Positions 1-8,323 of a DNA stretch of 64,000 nucleotides are shown piece after piece. Below the pieces are notes generated by a model. That model ran no database searches. It was not told where the DNA came from and saw only the letters and a list, made by a program, of their open reading frames with translations. The stretch is from Bacillota bacterium. GTDB taxonomy: Bacteria > Bacillota > Sulfobacillia > Sulfobacillales > Sulfobacillaceae. The number at the start of each line of letters is the position of its first letter. The stretch's first letter is position 1. A program made the translations under genes and the position numbers. Location of the stretch: contig JAPNUO010000006.1 of the NCBI GenBank assembly GCA_026627065.1, positions 62,001 through 126,000 on the forward strand. The letters run 5' to 3'.

Positions 1-837
1 AACCCTGCCTCCCATGTAGAAATTGAAATCTCCAACGTGAATTTGACCACGATTAACAAGCGACAGCACTAGACGATCCACGAAGTGGGAACGATGTTCT
101 TCCATAAGATCCAGGGCGAGAGCCGGACGTCCTGGTCTCAAAGCATGAAGGTAGCCTTCTTGTGGATCGAGTCCAACTACCTCACAAGCACTTTGACATT
201 CCGAGCGAAGTAACGCGTAGCCAAATGACAAGAGAGCATTAATGCCATCACGTGGTGGCCGGCGATTTCGTCCTTTCATTCCCCAATTCTCTGGATCTTT
301 CAATATCAATAATTTAAAATGCCGAAAATAAAGGCGAGCCGCCATGCCTTCTACGCCTCTTAGTCGATTCATGTCTTCGGTTCGTGGTACTATGTCCGCC
401 AAGATTTTAAGCATACGCGATATTTTGACGAACTGTTCTTTTTTTCGGGGATCGTTAGCTTCTCGAGCTGCCCGCATGTAAATTTGGCGTTGGTTTAATA
501 TTTTGGCCCACACTAACCGTTGGGCAATAACAATCCCTGACTGCTCCACTGCCCGATGCTGCGCCATCCTCAAAAGAACATTCCCTGCCGTGGCGCCACG
601 TATTTGCGCCTTGAATTTACCAGACTCAGACATCCAACTAATCGACCTGCCTGTATCTGCAAATCGATGAATTAAATAGGGACTTAAAAGAATGTTTCCA
701 TAAGCAACGATACTTCCCAAGTGGTGCAATGGTACACGAATAAGAACCGTACCATCAGATTCCACAACAACAGTTTCGTGGTCAAGATGCGCATAAGAAC
801 CTTGAGTAGTCAAAAACAGTGTATTATGAATCATCAT
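1..837 (-). CDS. cas1: CRISPR-associated endonuclease Cas1, type I-C (partial, C-terminus off window)
   Basis: Cas1 is the integrase subunit of the Cas1-Cas2 spacer-acquisition complex. The minus frame is open from an ATG at 837 (a second ATG is at 834) to the left edge without a stop. It begins MMIHNTLFLTTQGSYAHLDH and continues through segments typical of Cas1: LGSIVAYGNILLSP, a helical RMAQHRAVEQ stretch, GVEGMAARLYF (containing the metal-binding Glu), and near the edge LSFGYALLRSECQSACEVVGLDP, HALRPGRPALALDLMEEHR and RLVLSLVNRGQI. A GAAGG ribosome binding site precedes the start. It lies 45 bases after cas4, in the usual I-C order. The missing part is the extreme C-terminus; cas2 and the repeat array should lie just to the left. 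Confidence 0.93.
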   Translation of the reverse strand, partial: MMIHNTLFLTTQGSYAHLDHETVVVESDGTVLIRVPLHHLGSIVAYGNILLSPYLIHRFADTGRSISWMSESGKFKAQIRGATAGNVLLRMAQHRAVEQSGIVIAQRLVWAKILNQRQIYMRAAREANDPRKKEQFVKISRMLKILADIVPRTEDMNRLRGVEGMAARLYFRHFKLLILKDPENWGMKGRNRRPPRDGINALLSFGYALLRSECQSACEVVGLDPQEGYLHALRPGRPALALDLMEEHRSHFVDRLVLSLVNRGQIHVGDFNFYMGGRV

Positions 838-882
838 ACTATACACCTTCAAAAGATAGTTTTACTGCTCAACAACATTATC

Positions 883-1479
883 CTATCCTTCATCCTTCCA
901 GGATAAACTCCCTTGTCCATAGAGAGACGGTAGACACACATCCAAAAGAGAGCAGTGTGGACACCGTTCACGATGATCGGTTGGAGCAGGAACCTTTTCG
1001 GAACTCAGCAAGGCACGCGTATCTTCAATGGCCCGATAAGTAGCGTCCCGCAACGAAGACGAAAATAACACCTCACGGCGCCGGCGGCTTCCGACATAAT
1101 AAATTGCTCCCGCTGGTACTGCCACATGTAACATCTCCTCTAAACACAACGCCTGAGCGCACACTTGCAGGTCGTCATTAATCCACGATTGCCGGGTTCC
1201 GTGTTTGTACTCGATCGGGTAGGGTATGTCACCGTGCCATTCAACAACATCCGCGACACCGGCGATACCCAACGCATTCGACCACAACCGCACGGAAGTT
1301 TCCATACGGACAGGACTTTCCCTAATGGTGATTTCGTCTACTCGCGCATGGCTGTCGCGCCCTTCAAGAGTAAACACGTTATCCTCGAATATCTGCTCTT
1401 GGTGAATTAAGGCACATCGACGCGGACAATAAGCAAAATGATTTAGGGCCGACAACGGAATCCTGAGTCGTGTTGACAT
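883..1479 (-). CDS. cas4: CRISPR-associated exonuclease Cas4
   Basis: A 198-residue Cas4 of the PD-(D/E)XK nuclease family, which trims prespacers and helps select the PAM during adaptation. Four cysteines that would hold an iron-sulfur cluster are visible. One pair is near the N-terminus (YCPRRC, residues about 18-22) and the others are at the C-terminus (CPHCSLLDVC, about 173-182). The nuclease core shows GVADVVEW and PIEYKHG, supplying the catalytic Asp and the E-x-K. The length is normal for I-C Cas4. It starts two bases after the cas7 stop, so it is translated as part of the same transcript and sits next to its partner cas1. Confidence 0.93.
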   Translation of the reverse strand: MSTRLRIPLSALNHFAYCPRRCALIHQEQIFEDNVFTLEGRDSHARVDEITIRESPVRMETSVRLWSNALGIAGVADVVEWHGDIPYPIEYKHGTRQSWINDDLQVCAQALCLEEMLHVAVPAGAIYYVGSRRRREVLFSSSLRDATYRAIEDTRALLSSEKVPAPTDHRERCPHCSLLDVCLPSLYGQGSLSWKDEG

Positions 1480-1481
1480 AA

Positions 1482-2468
1482 TTAATCCCCTAAGATAATT
1501 AATTCAACCCCTGCGGGAACTCGAGAGGTATCAACGCCAATTTCATAGTCTGCAAATCGTCGAGGATATCTAATACCTTCCTTTCGACGAATAGTGACAA
1601 TTTGGTCCAATTCCAAGAGAGACTGGGCTGAGGCACAACCCAGCATTGCTTGGCGCGCCCGTTGTTCAGGATTTGAATCGGTACCAACGTGCTTAAAAAT
1701 AAACACGCGCCGTGTGGTCATGACGCCTTTACTCGAGGATCGATCATGCTCGAACATGTTTTGAAGGGCTTCCCAAAAAAGGCTCAAATCTTCCTCGGAA
1801 AATCCCGTTCCACCTAACGAACGCGCCGCCAAGTAAGGGCTAATAAATCCCTTGCCTACGTAGAGTCCATATGGCACGATAGCCTTTCGACCCATAGTCC
1901 GAAGCTTGTCTTCGTCTTCTTCTTGTTCCCGTTGTTCCAATTGTTGAGAGGTCATTTCTTCGTTCGATTCATTCGATCCATTCGATGAATCTGCCACAGC
2001 AACACGAGTAATCGTCATGTCAAGCGTGACTATTGGGTCAAGAGACCGAGCAAACGACAGCTGCACTGGTCCCCGCACCTGTCCCGCGTTGGCTCCCGTA
2101 CTCATCACAGCTCCAAAAGTCCTCACATCGTAAAACGTTTGGCACATCCATTCTCGCGCCTCGTTTACCCGCTTCTTAGAGCTCTCTTTGGCAGTCTCAG
2201 CACCGCTCCGCGTTGCTTCATGAGCCTGTTGGATTTTCTTGTTAAGGTTTGTAGCGTGCTCTACAAAAATAGCGTAAGGCGGCTGGTTCCCCATGGCAAT
2301 TTGGACATAATTCCTGATCCGACGCTTAATTGCCACGTCAGAAACCAGTCCTTGTAAAGTCTCTGGATCTGTCCGCGGCAAATTTGCAGCGTCAGGATCA
2401 CCATTAGGATTACCATTTTCTACATCAAAAACATACAAGAAATCGTATCGATGCTTAATTTCTGTCAT
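1482..2468 (-). CDS. cas7: Cas7 (Csd2), type I-C Cascade backbone
   Basis: A 328-residue Csd2-family Cas7, the subunit that polymerises along the crRNA spacer to form the Cascade filament. Family features are the N-terminal [19 protein letters not shown], the [12 protein letters not shown] segment, [15 protein letters not shown], and [20 protein letters not shown] low-complexity acidic stretch of Ser/Asn/Glu/Gln (about residues 160-190) looks like a lineage-specific loop. The start codon overlaps the end of cas8c by 14 bases, and the stop is two bases before cas4. Confidence 0.93.
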   Translation of the reverse strand: MTEIKHRYDFLYVFDVENGNPNGDPDAANLPRTDPETLQGLVSDVAIKRRIRNYVQIAMGNQPPYAIFVEHATNLNKKIQQAHEATRSGAETAKESSKKRVNEAREWMCQTFYDVRTFGAVMSTGANAGQVRGPVQLSFARSLDPIVTLDMTITRVAVADSSNGSNESNEEMTSQQLEQREQEEDEDKLRTMGRKAIVPYGLYVGKGFISPYLAARSLGGTGFSEEDLSLFWEALQNMFEHDRSSSKGVMTTRRVFIFKHVGTDSNPEQRARQAMLGCASAQSLLELDQIVTIRRKEGIRYPRRFADYEIGVDTSRVPAGVELIILGD

Positions 2469-4188
2469 TATTACTCCCCTCTCCCTTATTTCCTCTACGA
2501 AACGCAGCTAATTGGTGATAATAACCCAGTGCAAATAGCGCCTGCTCCTCAAATGAAAATGTTCGTGGAATAGTCGTAATACGGTTGGTTATCTCTGTTA
2601 GTTGGTTTCGAAACCACTGCTTTAGACGGTTAGAATCCAAACTTTCTAAATAATATTCAGATAGTTCAACTATACGTCCAAAGACAACCAGGGGTGTTGT
2701 ACTAGCTGAGCGAAAATAACGGCTTGCTAAAAGGCCACGAGCATTCGGATCGTTTGCTGCTTTCAATTGGTCGACCACCGCTAAGAATCGACCAAGTTGA
2801 TAAGACACCTCAGGACGATTGGGATCCAGAGCACTCTCCATATCCTTGTCTGCTCCTTTCATTCTAATAAGGTAACCCTTCAGTACTGCCATGACACCTA
2901 AACTGGGCAGCTCCCCTGTGACTACGGAATGCAGTACTTGATTCACTGCTCGATGCGCCACAGCTAGTGGAATGGCGTAATTGAACACTGCCGCATTCCA
3001 AAGATTTCGCACCTCAGGTGCGGGCATTTCTTTTTCCCCGCGCCCCACAAGTTGTCGCAATATCGAATAGAATCCCAACAGAGGTGCAGGGCTGCCGTCT
3101 GCACGGACAATCTCTAAATCTTTAAACCAATTAACAACGTTTCGGCGAAGGTCCGTGTAAGCACCTTCGTGCCAAGCTCGCACCATAACCCGACCAGCCA
3201 CACCCGACAGCAACAACATATAAAATCGGTTGTCATTTTCCTCGTAAGAGTTCAGCCATCTCGCTCCATCGGTCAACTGTCTTAATTGTTCCCGTGCTTC
3301 CTTCAATGCTTCACGTTCCTGATCGTCCCTGTTAGGCTGACCGAGAAAGGCGAGTAGATCTTGTTCATCTGGAACCGGGTTACGATACCAATAGACAATC
3401 CGGATACTCGCAAGTGTCATACCTCGACGTATCAGGTCGTTTAGCGCACTTTGGTATGCCACTGCCACACGTTCTCCAATTGGGGCATTTGCGCCTTGGG
3501 ACAACCCATATGAGGTAAACGCATCCTTATCAAAGCTGACCAAGGAACTTCCAGAAGGATTACCCCCCACGGCAGAGAGTCCCATGATTTTTGGATGCGT
3601 TTGGGCAATCGCACTTCTCTCACCTGTAACCAGACACACCCCAAGGGAAGACATTTCCCGAGGAGGTTGCAAGCTTCGGCGATATTCATCCCACCAGCGA
3701 TGCCAATGGTGTTGCTCAACCAAGAAGCGCCCCGATGTACGAATCGTAACGAGATCAGTCCCCTTGGCATGCTGTTTCTTTAAATCTTCCTGAATCCGAT
3801 TTAACGTCGCCCGATCTTCCAGGCAACGCACCCAAGCTTCCAGTTCTGCGACTTCCTCCTTCGCCAAAGATAGCAAATGGAGAAACGCCTCGTGCTTCGA
3901 CTGATTTTTTCCTGACTTGTCGGGCCAATTGGTAACTATAGCAACCCTATCAATAAGAAACTGACTCCTCGGCTTGCCGCCTGACACTAACTCAGGTTGT
4001 TCAAGATGCGGTGCCTCCACAAAGACAATGCCGGGATTGTTACGCATGGATGGATCGCCCAGGGGTGTAACGCCTAAATATTGGCCTTCCGAACCAATCT
4101 CTATTGCCCATTTAACGGCCTTTCGAGTATATCCTGGGCGATCAGTCAGGCCGTGCGATCGGGCATAATCAATAAGCTCCCGAATCAG
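2455..4188 (-). CDS. cas8c: Cas8c (Csd1), type I-C Cascade large subunit, apparent CTG start
   Basis: Csd1/Cas8c recognises the PAM and recruits Cas3. The first ATG in frame is at 4047, but the frame is open upstream and encodes a typical Csd1 N-terminus ([14 protein letters not shown], then [19 protein letters not shown] and [11 protein letters not shown]). No ATG, GTG or TTG is in frame there. A GGAGGTG ribosome binding site (4197-4203) is followed after 8 bases by CTG at 4188-4186, which overlaps the cas5 stop as CTGA, the counterpart of the classic ATGA coupling overlap. I therefore place the start at 4188, giving about 577 residues, a normal Csd1 length. The ATG at 4047 has no ribosome binding site and would delete 47 conserved residues. 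The C-terminal helical region (Cas11-like small subunit in this family) is present; an internal start for it was not resolved. Confidence 0.88.
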   Translation of the reverse strand: MIRELIDYARSHGLTDRPGYTRKAVKWAIEIGSEGQYLGVTPLGDPSMRNNPGIVFVEAPHLEQPELVSGGKPRSQFLIDRVAIVTNWPDKSGKNQSKHEAFLHLLSLAKEEVAELEAWVRCLEDRATLNRIQEDLKKQHAKGTDLVTIRTSGRFLVEQHHWHRWWDEYRRSLQPPREMSSLGVCLVTGERSAIAQTHPKIMGLSAVGGNPSGSSLVSFDKDAFTSYGLSQGANAPIGERVAVAYQSALNDLIRRGMTLASIRIVYWYRNPVPDEQDLLAFLGQPNRDDQEREALKEAREQLRQLTDGARWLNSYEENDNRFYMLLLSGVAGRVMVRAWHEGAYTDLRRNVVNWFKDLEIVRADGSPAPLLGFYSILRQLVGRGEKEMPAPEVRNLWNAAVFNYAIPLAVAHRAVNQVLHSVVTGELPSLGVMAVLKGYLIRMKGADKDMESALDPNRPEVSYQLGRFLAVVDQLKAANDPNARGLLASRYFRSASTTPLVVFGRIVELSEYYLESLDSNRLKQWFRNQLTEITNRITTIPRTFSFEEQALFALGYYHQLAAFRRGNKGEGSNNDRN

Positions 4189-4892
4189 GACGACACCACC
4201 TCCCCAGAGGCGTAATGCGGAACATCAATCACTCCGGACCGGACCACACACCGAAACAACTGTATGCGGGGCAAAGAATACGGGGTACCGGGCACATTTC
4301 GGTCAAAAACATCGTACAGCATCCATCCCCAATCCGCATCTAACGGAACGGGCTTCTTGGCGGCAAGATCCTGATCTTCGACCCATGAGAAATAGGCGGG
4401 AAATTCACGGCACCCTAAATAGGGCTGATAAATGCATTGGCCACGCTTCGCACGACGTACAAACTGGGCTTCAAATTTTGTTCGATACGGTTCATTGTCT
4501 GCCCAAGGTTCAACGTGCGCATAGATTCGATAGTGAGGATTTCTTAATGCCATGGTTTGTCGCTGGGTTCGACCCTTTTGATCGGTCCCAATCCAAGACC
4601 GATCCGCATCGGCCCATTGCGGCTCAATCGCCGTTTTTCCTTCCATCCATCGGCGAATTGTCTTTTCAGTAGGCGCCTTGTCTTTGACCTCATTACGTCG
4701 AAGCCCAATCCAGCTCGGTATTGATAACAATTCAATACGATCGATTACCCACCGAAATTCAGGTTTCCAGTACACCGCCTCAAAAATTCCACGTGCGGCA
4801 GATGGAGTAATCACTGGATATGAAAAGCGTTCTATTTTCAGTTCTGGACGCGTGAAGCAAGCAAACTCTCCCCAGACCTCTAACCCAAGCAC
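4185..4892 (-). CDS. cas5c: Cas5c (Cas5d), pre-crRNA processing endoribonuclease and Cascade subunit
   Basis: A 235-residue Cas5. In type I-C, which lacks cas6, Cas5 cuts the pre-crRNA at the base of the repeat hairpin and caps the 5' handle. The N-terminus has the Cas5 RAMP fold signature (LGLEVWGEFACFTRPE) and the family segment TPSAARGIFEAVYWKP, where Tyr41 is at the position of the catalytic tyrosine of characterised Cas5d proteins (inferred by position). The start is GTG with an AGAGGTG ribosome binding site 6 bases upstream. The gene has its own promoter, separate from cas3, and its stop overlaps the cas8c start by four bases. Confidence 0.92.
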   Translation of the reverse strand: MLGLEVWGEFACFTRPELKIERFSYPVITPSAARGIFEAVYWKPEFRWVIDRIELLSIPSWIGLRRNEVKDKAPTEKTIRRWMEGKTAIEPQWADADRSWIGTDQKGRTQRQTMALRNPHYRIYAHVEPWADNEPYRTKFEAQFVRRAKRGQCIYQPYLGCREFPAYFSWVEDQDLAAKKPVPLDADWGWMLYDVFDRNVPGTPYSLPRIQLFRCVVRSGVIDVPHYASGEVVSS

Positions 4893-4907
4893 TTGTTCAC
4901 CTCTAGT

Positions 4908-4918
4908 TAAATTAATTG
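4908..4918 (-). promoter_or_regulatory. Candidate seed target of the crRNA-like RNA at the cas5 transcription start
   Basis: On the minus strand this site reads CAATTAATTTA. It matches the first 11 bases of the pseudo-spacer (CAATTGATTTA, from 5005 downward) at every position except 6. Every sixth guide base is flipped out and unread in type I Cascade, so this mismatch should be harmless. It begins 7 bases after the cas5 -10 box, on the expected start site. The adjacent PAM-side triplet reads GTA, not the TTC known for several I-C systems, which weakens the case. Confidence 0.4.
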
Positions 4919-4954
4919 TACCATTAAAATATCAGTTCTTGTGCAAAATGTCAA
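4919..4954 (-). promoter_or_regulatory. Promoter of the cas5-cas8c-cas7-cas4-cas1 transcript
   Basis: On the minus strand a perfect TTGACA -35 box (4949-4954) is followed by a 17-base spacer and TATTTT as -10 box (4926-4931, four of six consensus bases). This is the best sigma-A type promoter in the cas region. It begins just after the intrinsic terminator at 4962-4990, so effector expression is uncoupled from cas3 transcription. The predicted start is near 4919, about 27 bases before the cas5 GTG. Confidence 0.75.
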
Positions 4955-4961
4955 TGTTTGT

Positions 4962-4990
4962 AAAAATCTCGCCTTTTGGGCGAGATTTTT
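4962..4990. terminator. Bidirectional intrinsic terminator in the cas3-cas5 gap
   Basis: A perfect 12-base inverted repeat (AAAAATCTCGCC at 4962-4973, GGCGAGATTTTT at 4979-4990) flanks a 5-base loop. Read on the minus strand it ends in a run of five T, so it should stop transcription coming from cas3 and from the repeat-like element before the cas5 promoter. Confidence 0.8.
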
Positions 4991-5005
4991 CTCCTAAATC
5001 AATTG

Positions 5006-5030
5006 GTTTCAATCCGCGGCAGTGCCGTTC
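5006..5030 (-). repeat. Solitary CRISPR-repeat-like element
   Basis: On the minus strand the element ends CGGATTGAAAC, which fits the 3' end of type I-C repeats (GGATTGAAAC preceded by a short hairpin). The hairpin is CGGC-ACT-GCCG, placed immediately before the 11-base tag. Cas5c leaves an 11-base 5' handle in characterised I-C systems, so both structure and spacing fit. There is no second copy in the window, so this is not a normal array. The first part of a standard repeat is missing or degenerate. Confidence 0.6.
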
Positions 5031-5051
5031 ACTTACGTTATTGGTAACCCT

Positions 5052-7283
5052 TCAAGTATATAGTAGCCCCCACGTATCCGGCACACAGAGCCCGTAAATT
5101 TTCGAGTAATACTGACGCTCCCGAAATAGCCACCACCCACTCTCCTGATCCCTATCGGTCTTTACGGGTTCAAGATAGGACCACATAGGCGAAGTATGAG
5201 GAGGCCGAAATAGGCTAACCGATAACGGTTGAGCCCGTTGAATCCACCGTCGAGCGATTCCACCACTTCGAGCCTCAGCCAATAACGTTTCATAAAGATC
5301 GAGAGCTTCCTCATAAGGCACTAAGACTTGAATTGTGTTGTCGGGAATCAGCTGATAGCGTTTGGACACTTCCACGAAGTCCCATGATTTAATTGCTTCT
5401 ATCAAATCTGAGTATGTTTCAAGAGGACGGGTAGAACCGTAAACGACCTCCCAATAACGAGCCATAGTATCAGGATCATCTAAGTCTAACCTTCCTTCTC
5501 GCCACAAAACCTTTGCAATTTGTGTTCCTTGTTGATAAGGACCCGGCGGATACACATCATCTTCGGGCTGAAAAACCACTACACGTCCTGGGCGAGGCAT
5601 GCTACCCTCTCGATTACACCTTCCCGCCGCTTGCACTAATGAGTCGACGGGACCCCATGCCCGATAAACTACCGGAAAATCTACATCCACACCGGCCTCC
5701 ACACATTGGGTCGAGACCACATGTGTTTTCAATCCTTCCTCCAACCGTTCGCGAATTTTAGCCAGCACTAGTGACCGATGCAAAGGACACATGTTGGTGG
5801 AAAGGTGAAAAAAGGCCTCGTCTTCTTGTTCGCCCAGTGCCTCTGCAAGGTCTATAGCGTGACGCTTCACGTTAACAATAGCTAGAAAAGAATCATGACA
5901 GCGCAATTCGTCCGCTATAGACGACCATGACTGCGGGCTTTCTCGAAATTCCCATGTCACCCGCGGAGATCGAGGAGGCAAGCAAACAGCAATCTCTTGA
6001 GGCGCGTATTCTGCCTGAGTAATATAGTCAAGTGAAGTTTTCAGGCAACCAAACGCAGGCTGAGTAGCAGTACCAAGCACAACCGTCGCGCGAAATGTGG
6101 TCTTGAGGGCTGCTAAGGCTGCAATTGTTGGCACAACCACCGGCAGAGGCAAGGTCTGAATCTCGTCTAACAAGATGACACTATTTGCCATATTGTGTAT
6201 TTTACGAGCTCTTCCGGGACGATTAGAAAATAGCGATTCAAATAATTGCACTGTAGTAGTCACAATAATAGGCGCATCCCAGTTGTCAGATGCCAGGCGA
6301 CCGCGCCCGTCGCTGTCGTCGGCATCACGTTCTGCTAAGCTATGGTGCTCGATTATGTAATTTTCTCCCATGTCTGCTAATACTTGACGATAAATCGACG
6401 CGGTTTGTTCAATAAGATTCAAATACGGCAGCGCTACGATGATGCGGACCTTTCCCGAATGTTTGGCATGGTTTAACGCCAAACCCAACATGGCAAGAGT
6501 TTTTCCTGATCCTGTCGGTGCTGTCAATGTCCAAAGCATGTTGCCCGTGTTGGTGCTTGCAGCTATAGCAGCAGACCATACGGCCTCACGAAGAGCTTGA
6601 ACCATTGGACTGGCTTTGGACGTCTTTGCGAGGTGGGCAACTTGAGCCTTCACTAACGAAAAGGCTCGTCCGGGATCTAGGGCCGGGGATGGTTCCCGAA
6701 AAACCTTTTTCGCATTCTGAGTCTGGTTAAAATGGGCTTCCGTATCTAAAAAATCGGCATCTACCAAACAAGAATAAAGAAAACGCACAGCAAGCATGTA
6801 CTCGATAGCGCTATTCGAGCTAGGGTGTCCTTCAAACACACATCGTGCGGGCTTCGCAACCTGAAAACCGTCTTGCGTAAATCGCTCTAAGGTTTCTCCA
6901 ATGTTTCCCGACAAAATTAGACCATTAGCATTTCGCGCTTTCCCTTCAATTAGTTCTGTTACACTCCGAAAAAACGAGTTCGAAAATTGCTGCAAACCAA
7001 CATGATGTCCATAAATAGCCAAAGAAGCTGCTACTGCTTGAACTTTGAACGCCAAATACGCACCCGCTGACCAATGATCCACGTGAGCTATTTTACCTTG
7101 CAAACGCTGTTGAAAAAGTTCACCGTACTTCCCGCAGTCGTGCAGTAATCCGGCTAGCGCTGCCTCCTCCTCATACCCTAAAGGCTCCGCAAATTGTGCT
7201 GCTAAATCACGCACTGTTTCCAAGTGATCCTTGAGGGACTGCGGGCATCCACCTCGTGGTGGTGCAGAATGTGCGAGAAACAT
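5052..7283 (-). CDS. cas3: CRISPR-associated helicase/nuclease Cas3 (type I-C)
   Basis: A 743-residue Cas3 that unwinds and degrades target DNA after Cascade binding. The N-terminal HD nuclease domain shows His20, the HD pair His48-Asp49 (GLLHDCGK), HVDHWSAGA (about 67-75) and a later GHH. The SF2 helicase follows, with a Walker A motif APTGSGKT (about 255), LLDEIQTLP as the DEAD-type box (about 370) and QAAGRCNREG as motif VI (about 560). It starts at an ATG behind a GAGGGTGG ribosome binding site. The gene leads the operon but is separated from cas5 by 159 bases holding a terminator and promoter, so it may be regulated separately. Confidence 0.95.
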   Translation of the reverse strand: MFLAHSAPPRGGCPQSLKDHLETVRDLAAQFAEPLGYEEEAALAGLLHDCGKYGELFQQRLQGKIAHVDHWSAGAYLAFKVQAVAASLAIYGHHVGLQQFSNSFFRSVTELIEGKARNANGLILSGNIGETLERFTQDGFQVAKPARCVFEGHPSSNSAIEYMLAVRFLYSCLVDADFLDTEAHFNQTQNAKKVFREPSPALDPGRAFSLVKAQVAHLAKTSKASPMVQALREAVWSAAIAASTNTGNMLWTLTAPTGSGKTLAMLGLALNHAKHSGKVRIIVALPYLNLIEQTASIYRQVLADMGENYIIEHHSLAERDADDSDGRGRLASDNWDAPIIVTTTVQLFESLFSNRPGRARKIHNMANSVILLDEIQTLPLPVVVPTIAALAALKTTFRATVVLGTATQPAFGCLKTSLDYITQAEYAPQEIAVCLPPRSPRVTWEFRESPQSWSSIADELRCHDSFLAIVNVKRHAIDLAEALGEQEDEAFFHLSTNMCPLHRSLVLAKIRERLEEGLKTHVVSTQCVEAGVDVDFPVVYRAWGPVDSLVQAAGRCNREGSMPRPGRVVVFQPEDDVYPPGPYQQGTQIAKVLWREGRLDLDDPDTMARYWEVVYGSTRPLETYSDLIEAIKSWDFVEVSKRYQLIPDNTIQVLVPYEEALDLYETLLAEARSGGIARRWIQRAQPLSVSLFRPPHTSPMWSYLEPVKTDRDQESGWWLFRERQYYSKIYGLCVPDTWGLLYT

Positions 7284-7677
7284 TTACACGGTCCACCCTC
7301 ACCGTATACAGCATTTAGCTGTAATTCCATAGTTATCCTCTTCTAGTGAAAAGCACGTTACTGATATGACGACGATATCACACAAAGGTAGCAAATGACG
7401 ATTTAAAAAAGTAATTACGGCGACCAGTGTTCTCGACAAAACCGCCGGGCAACTCCTGTGGGGTGATAACCTTTCACTAGGCGTTTAGAAATCCCCCACT
7501 GATTGGGACGCCAACCTCTTTAAGGTCCTACTAGAGCTGATAGGATGATAGCATGAGAACAATCAACCAACTAAACCATCGCATTCCTGGCGATGCTGGT
7601 AGAAGTTAAACCAACTTTTGTGACCAATGGGCCTTCTGTTGTGCGTCCCATATTTCTTGAACCCTTGCCCAGTCAGA
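7284..7677. other. Intergenic gap between thiE and cas3
   Basis: No gene is convincing in this 394-base gap. It holds the cas3 leader and presumably its promoter, for which no clear -35/-10 pair was found, and a weak terminator-like hairpin near 7577-7595. A GTGGGG/CCCCAC inverted repeat (7458-7463 and 7494-7499) encloses a 30-base loop and resembles transposon-end hairpins. The gap marks the change from AT-rich cas DNA to GC-rich chromosomal DNA, so it may be the insertion edge of the cas locus. No CRISPR repeat copy was found here. Confidence 0.5.
7577..7595 (-). terminator. Possible terminator of the thiamine operon
   Basis: A CATCGC/GCGATG hairpin with a 7-base loop lies about 80 bases beyond the thiE stop. 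It is followed on the minus strand by a T-rich but interrupted stretch. The stem is short, so the call is weak. Confidence 0.35.
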
Positions 7678-8301
7678 CTAAATAGCACGGTGATGTTCCA
7701 CCAACCGCCTGCACGCCTCCCGTTTATCATCCGCCCCCATGACGGCGGAAATCACGGCTATGCCGTCGGCGCCCGCCTGCCACACCGCGTCGACATTCTC
7801 CGGCCCAATCCCTCCGATAGCCACCACCGGGGCCACATCGGCCGCTTCGGCACGCAAGGCTTTGAAGGCTTCGACGCCCAGCGCCGGGCCGGCGTCGGCT
7901 TTGGAGGCGGTCGGATACACCGGCCCCATGCCAATGTAGTCAGGCCGGTGTGCCCGCGCCACGGCCAATTCTTCTCGGCTTCCGACCGACAGCCCTATCA
8001 CCAACTGAGGCGCCAGCCGGCGCACCAGCGGCACCGGAATGTCCTCTTGGCCCACGTGCACGCCATCCGCCTCAATCGCCAGGGCAATGTCCACGCGGTC
8101 GTTCACGATGAGGCCAAGGCCTGTCCGGCGGGTCTCGCGGCGCAGAATCAGCCCAAAGGTCACCAGCTCCCGTCCGCTGGCGCGCTTGCCCCGAAGTTGC
8201 ACAATGGTCGCGCCGCCCGCAGCCAGCGCCTCGCAAAAGGCGCCCACTTCGTCCAGCGCGACTTGAGCCGGATCCACCAAAACGTGTAACGTAAAGTCCA
8301 C
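7678..8301 (-). CDS. thiE: Thiamine-phosphate synthase ThiE
   Basis: Joins the pyrimidine diphosphate to the thiazole phosphate to make thiamine monophosphate in the cytoplasm. The 207-residue TIM barrel shows the family motifs VQLRGKRASGREL, LIVNDRVDIALAIEADGVHVGQED, the phosphate loop YIGMGPVYPTASK and VVAIGGIGPENV. The length is typical. It is the last gene of the TPP-riboswitch operon, 22 bases after thiO. A second ThiE-like gene at the start of the operon is better read as TenI, because this copy keeps the full ThiE motif set. Confidence 0.93.
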   Translation of the reverse strand: MDFTLHVLVDPAQVALDEVGAFCEALAAGGATIVQLRGKRASGRELVTFGLILRRETRRTGLGLIVNDRVDIALAIEADGVHVGQEDIPVPLVRRLAPQLVIGLSVGSREELAVARAHRPDYIGMGPVYPTASKADAGPALGVEAFKALRAEAADVAPVVAIGGIGPENVDAVWQAGADGIAVISAVMGADDKREACRRLVEHHRAI

Positions 8302-8323
8302 CTTGCATGCCTCCGTGAACTAG

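Larger units (their letters stand above)
4962..5050 (-). ncRNA. Candidate crRNA-like regulatory RNA (CreR-like)
   Basis: The proposed RNA runs from near 5050 to the terminator at 4962, about 88 bases. A TATACT -10-like box lies at 5057-5062 inside the cas3 3' end, with no convincing -35 box. Its parts on the minus strand are a short leader, a repeat-like hairpin plus 3' tag (5006-5030), a pseudo-spacer (5005 downward) and the terminator hairpin as 3' end. This matches the general design of crRNA-resembling regulatory RNAs known in other type I and type V systems, in which a single degenerate repeat yields a guide with limited seed complementarity to the cas promoter. The annotation is an inference; transcription is not shown by sequence alone. 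Confidence 0.45.

Noticed and set aside
2455-4047. cas8c starting at the ATG at 4047
   Set aside because: It would remove 47 residues typical of Csd1, has no ribosome binding site and leaves a 138-base gap after cas5 in an otherwise overlapping operon.
7284-7677. A CRISPR array between cas3 and thiE
   Set aside because: No copy of the GGATTGAAAC repeat end or any direct repeat with regular spacing is present.
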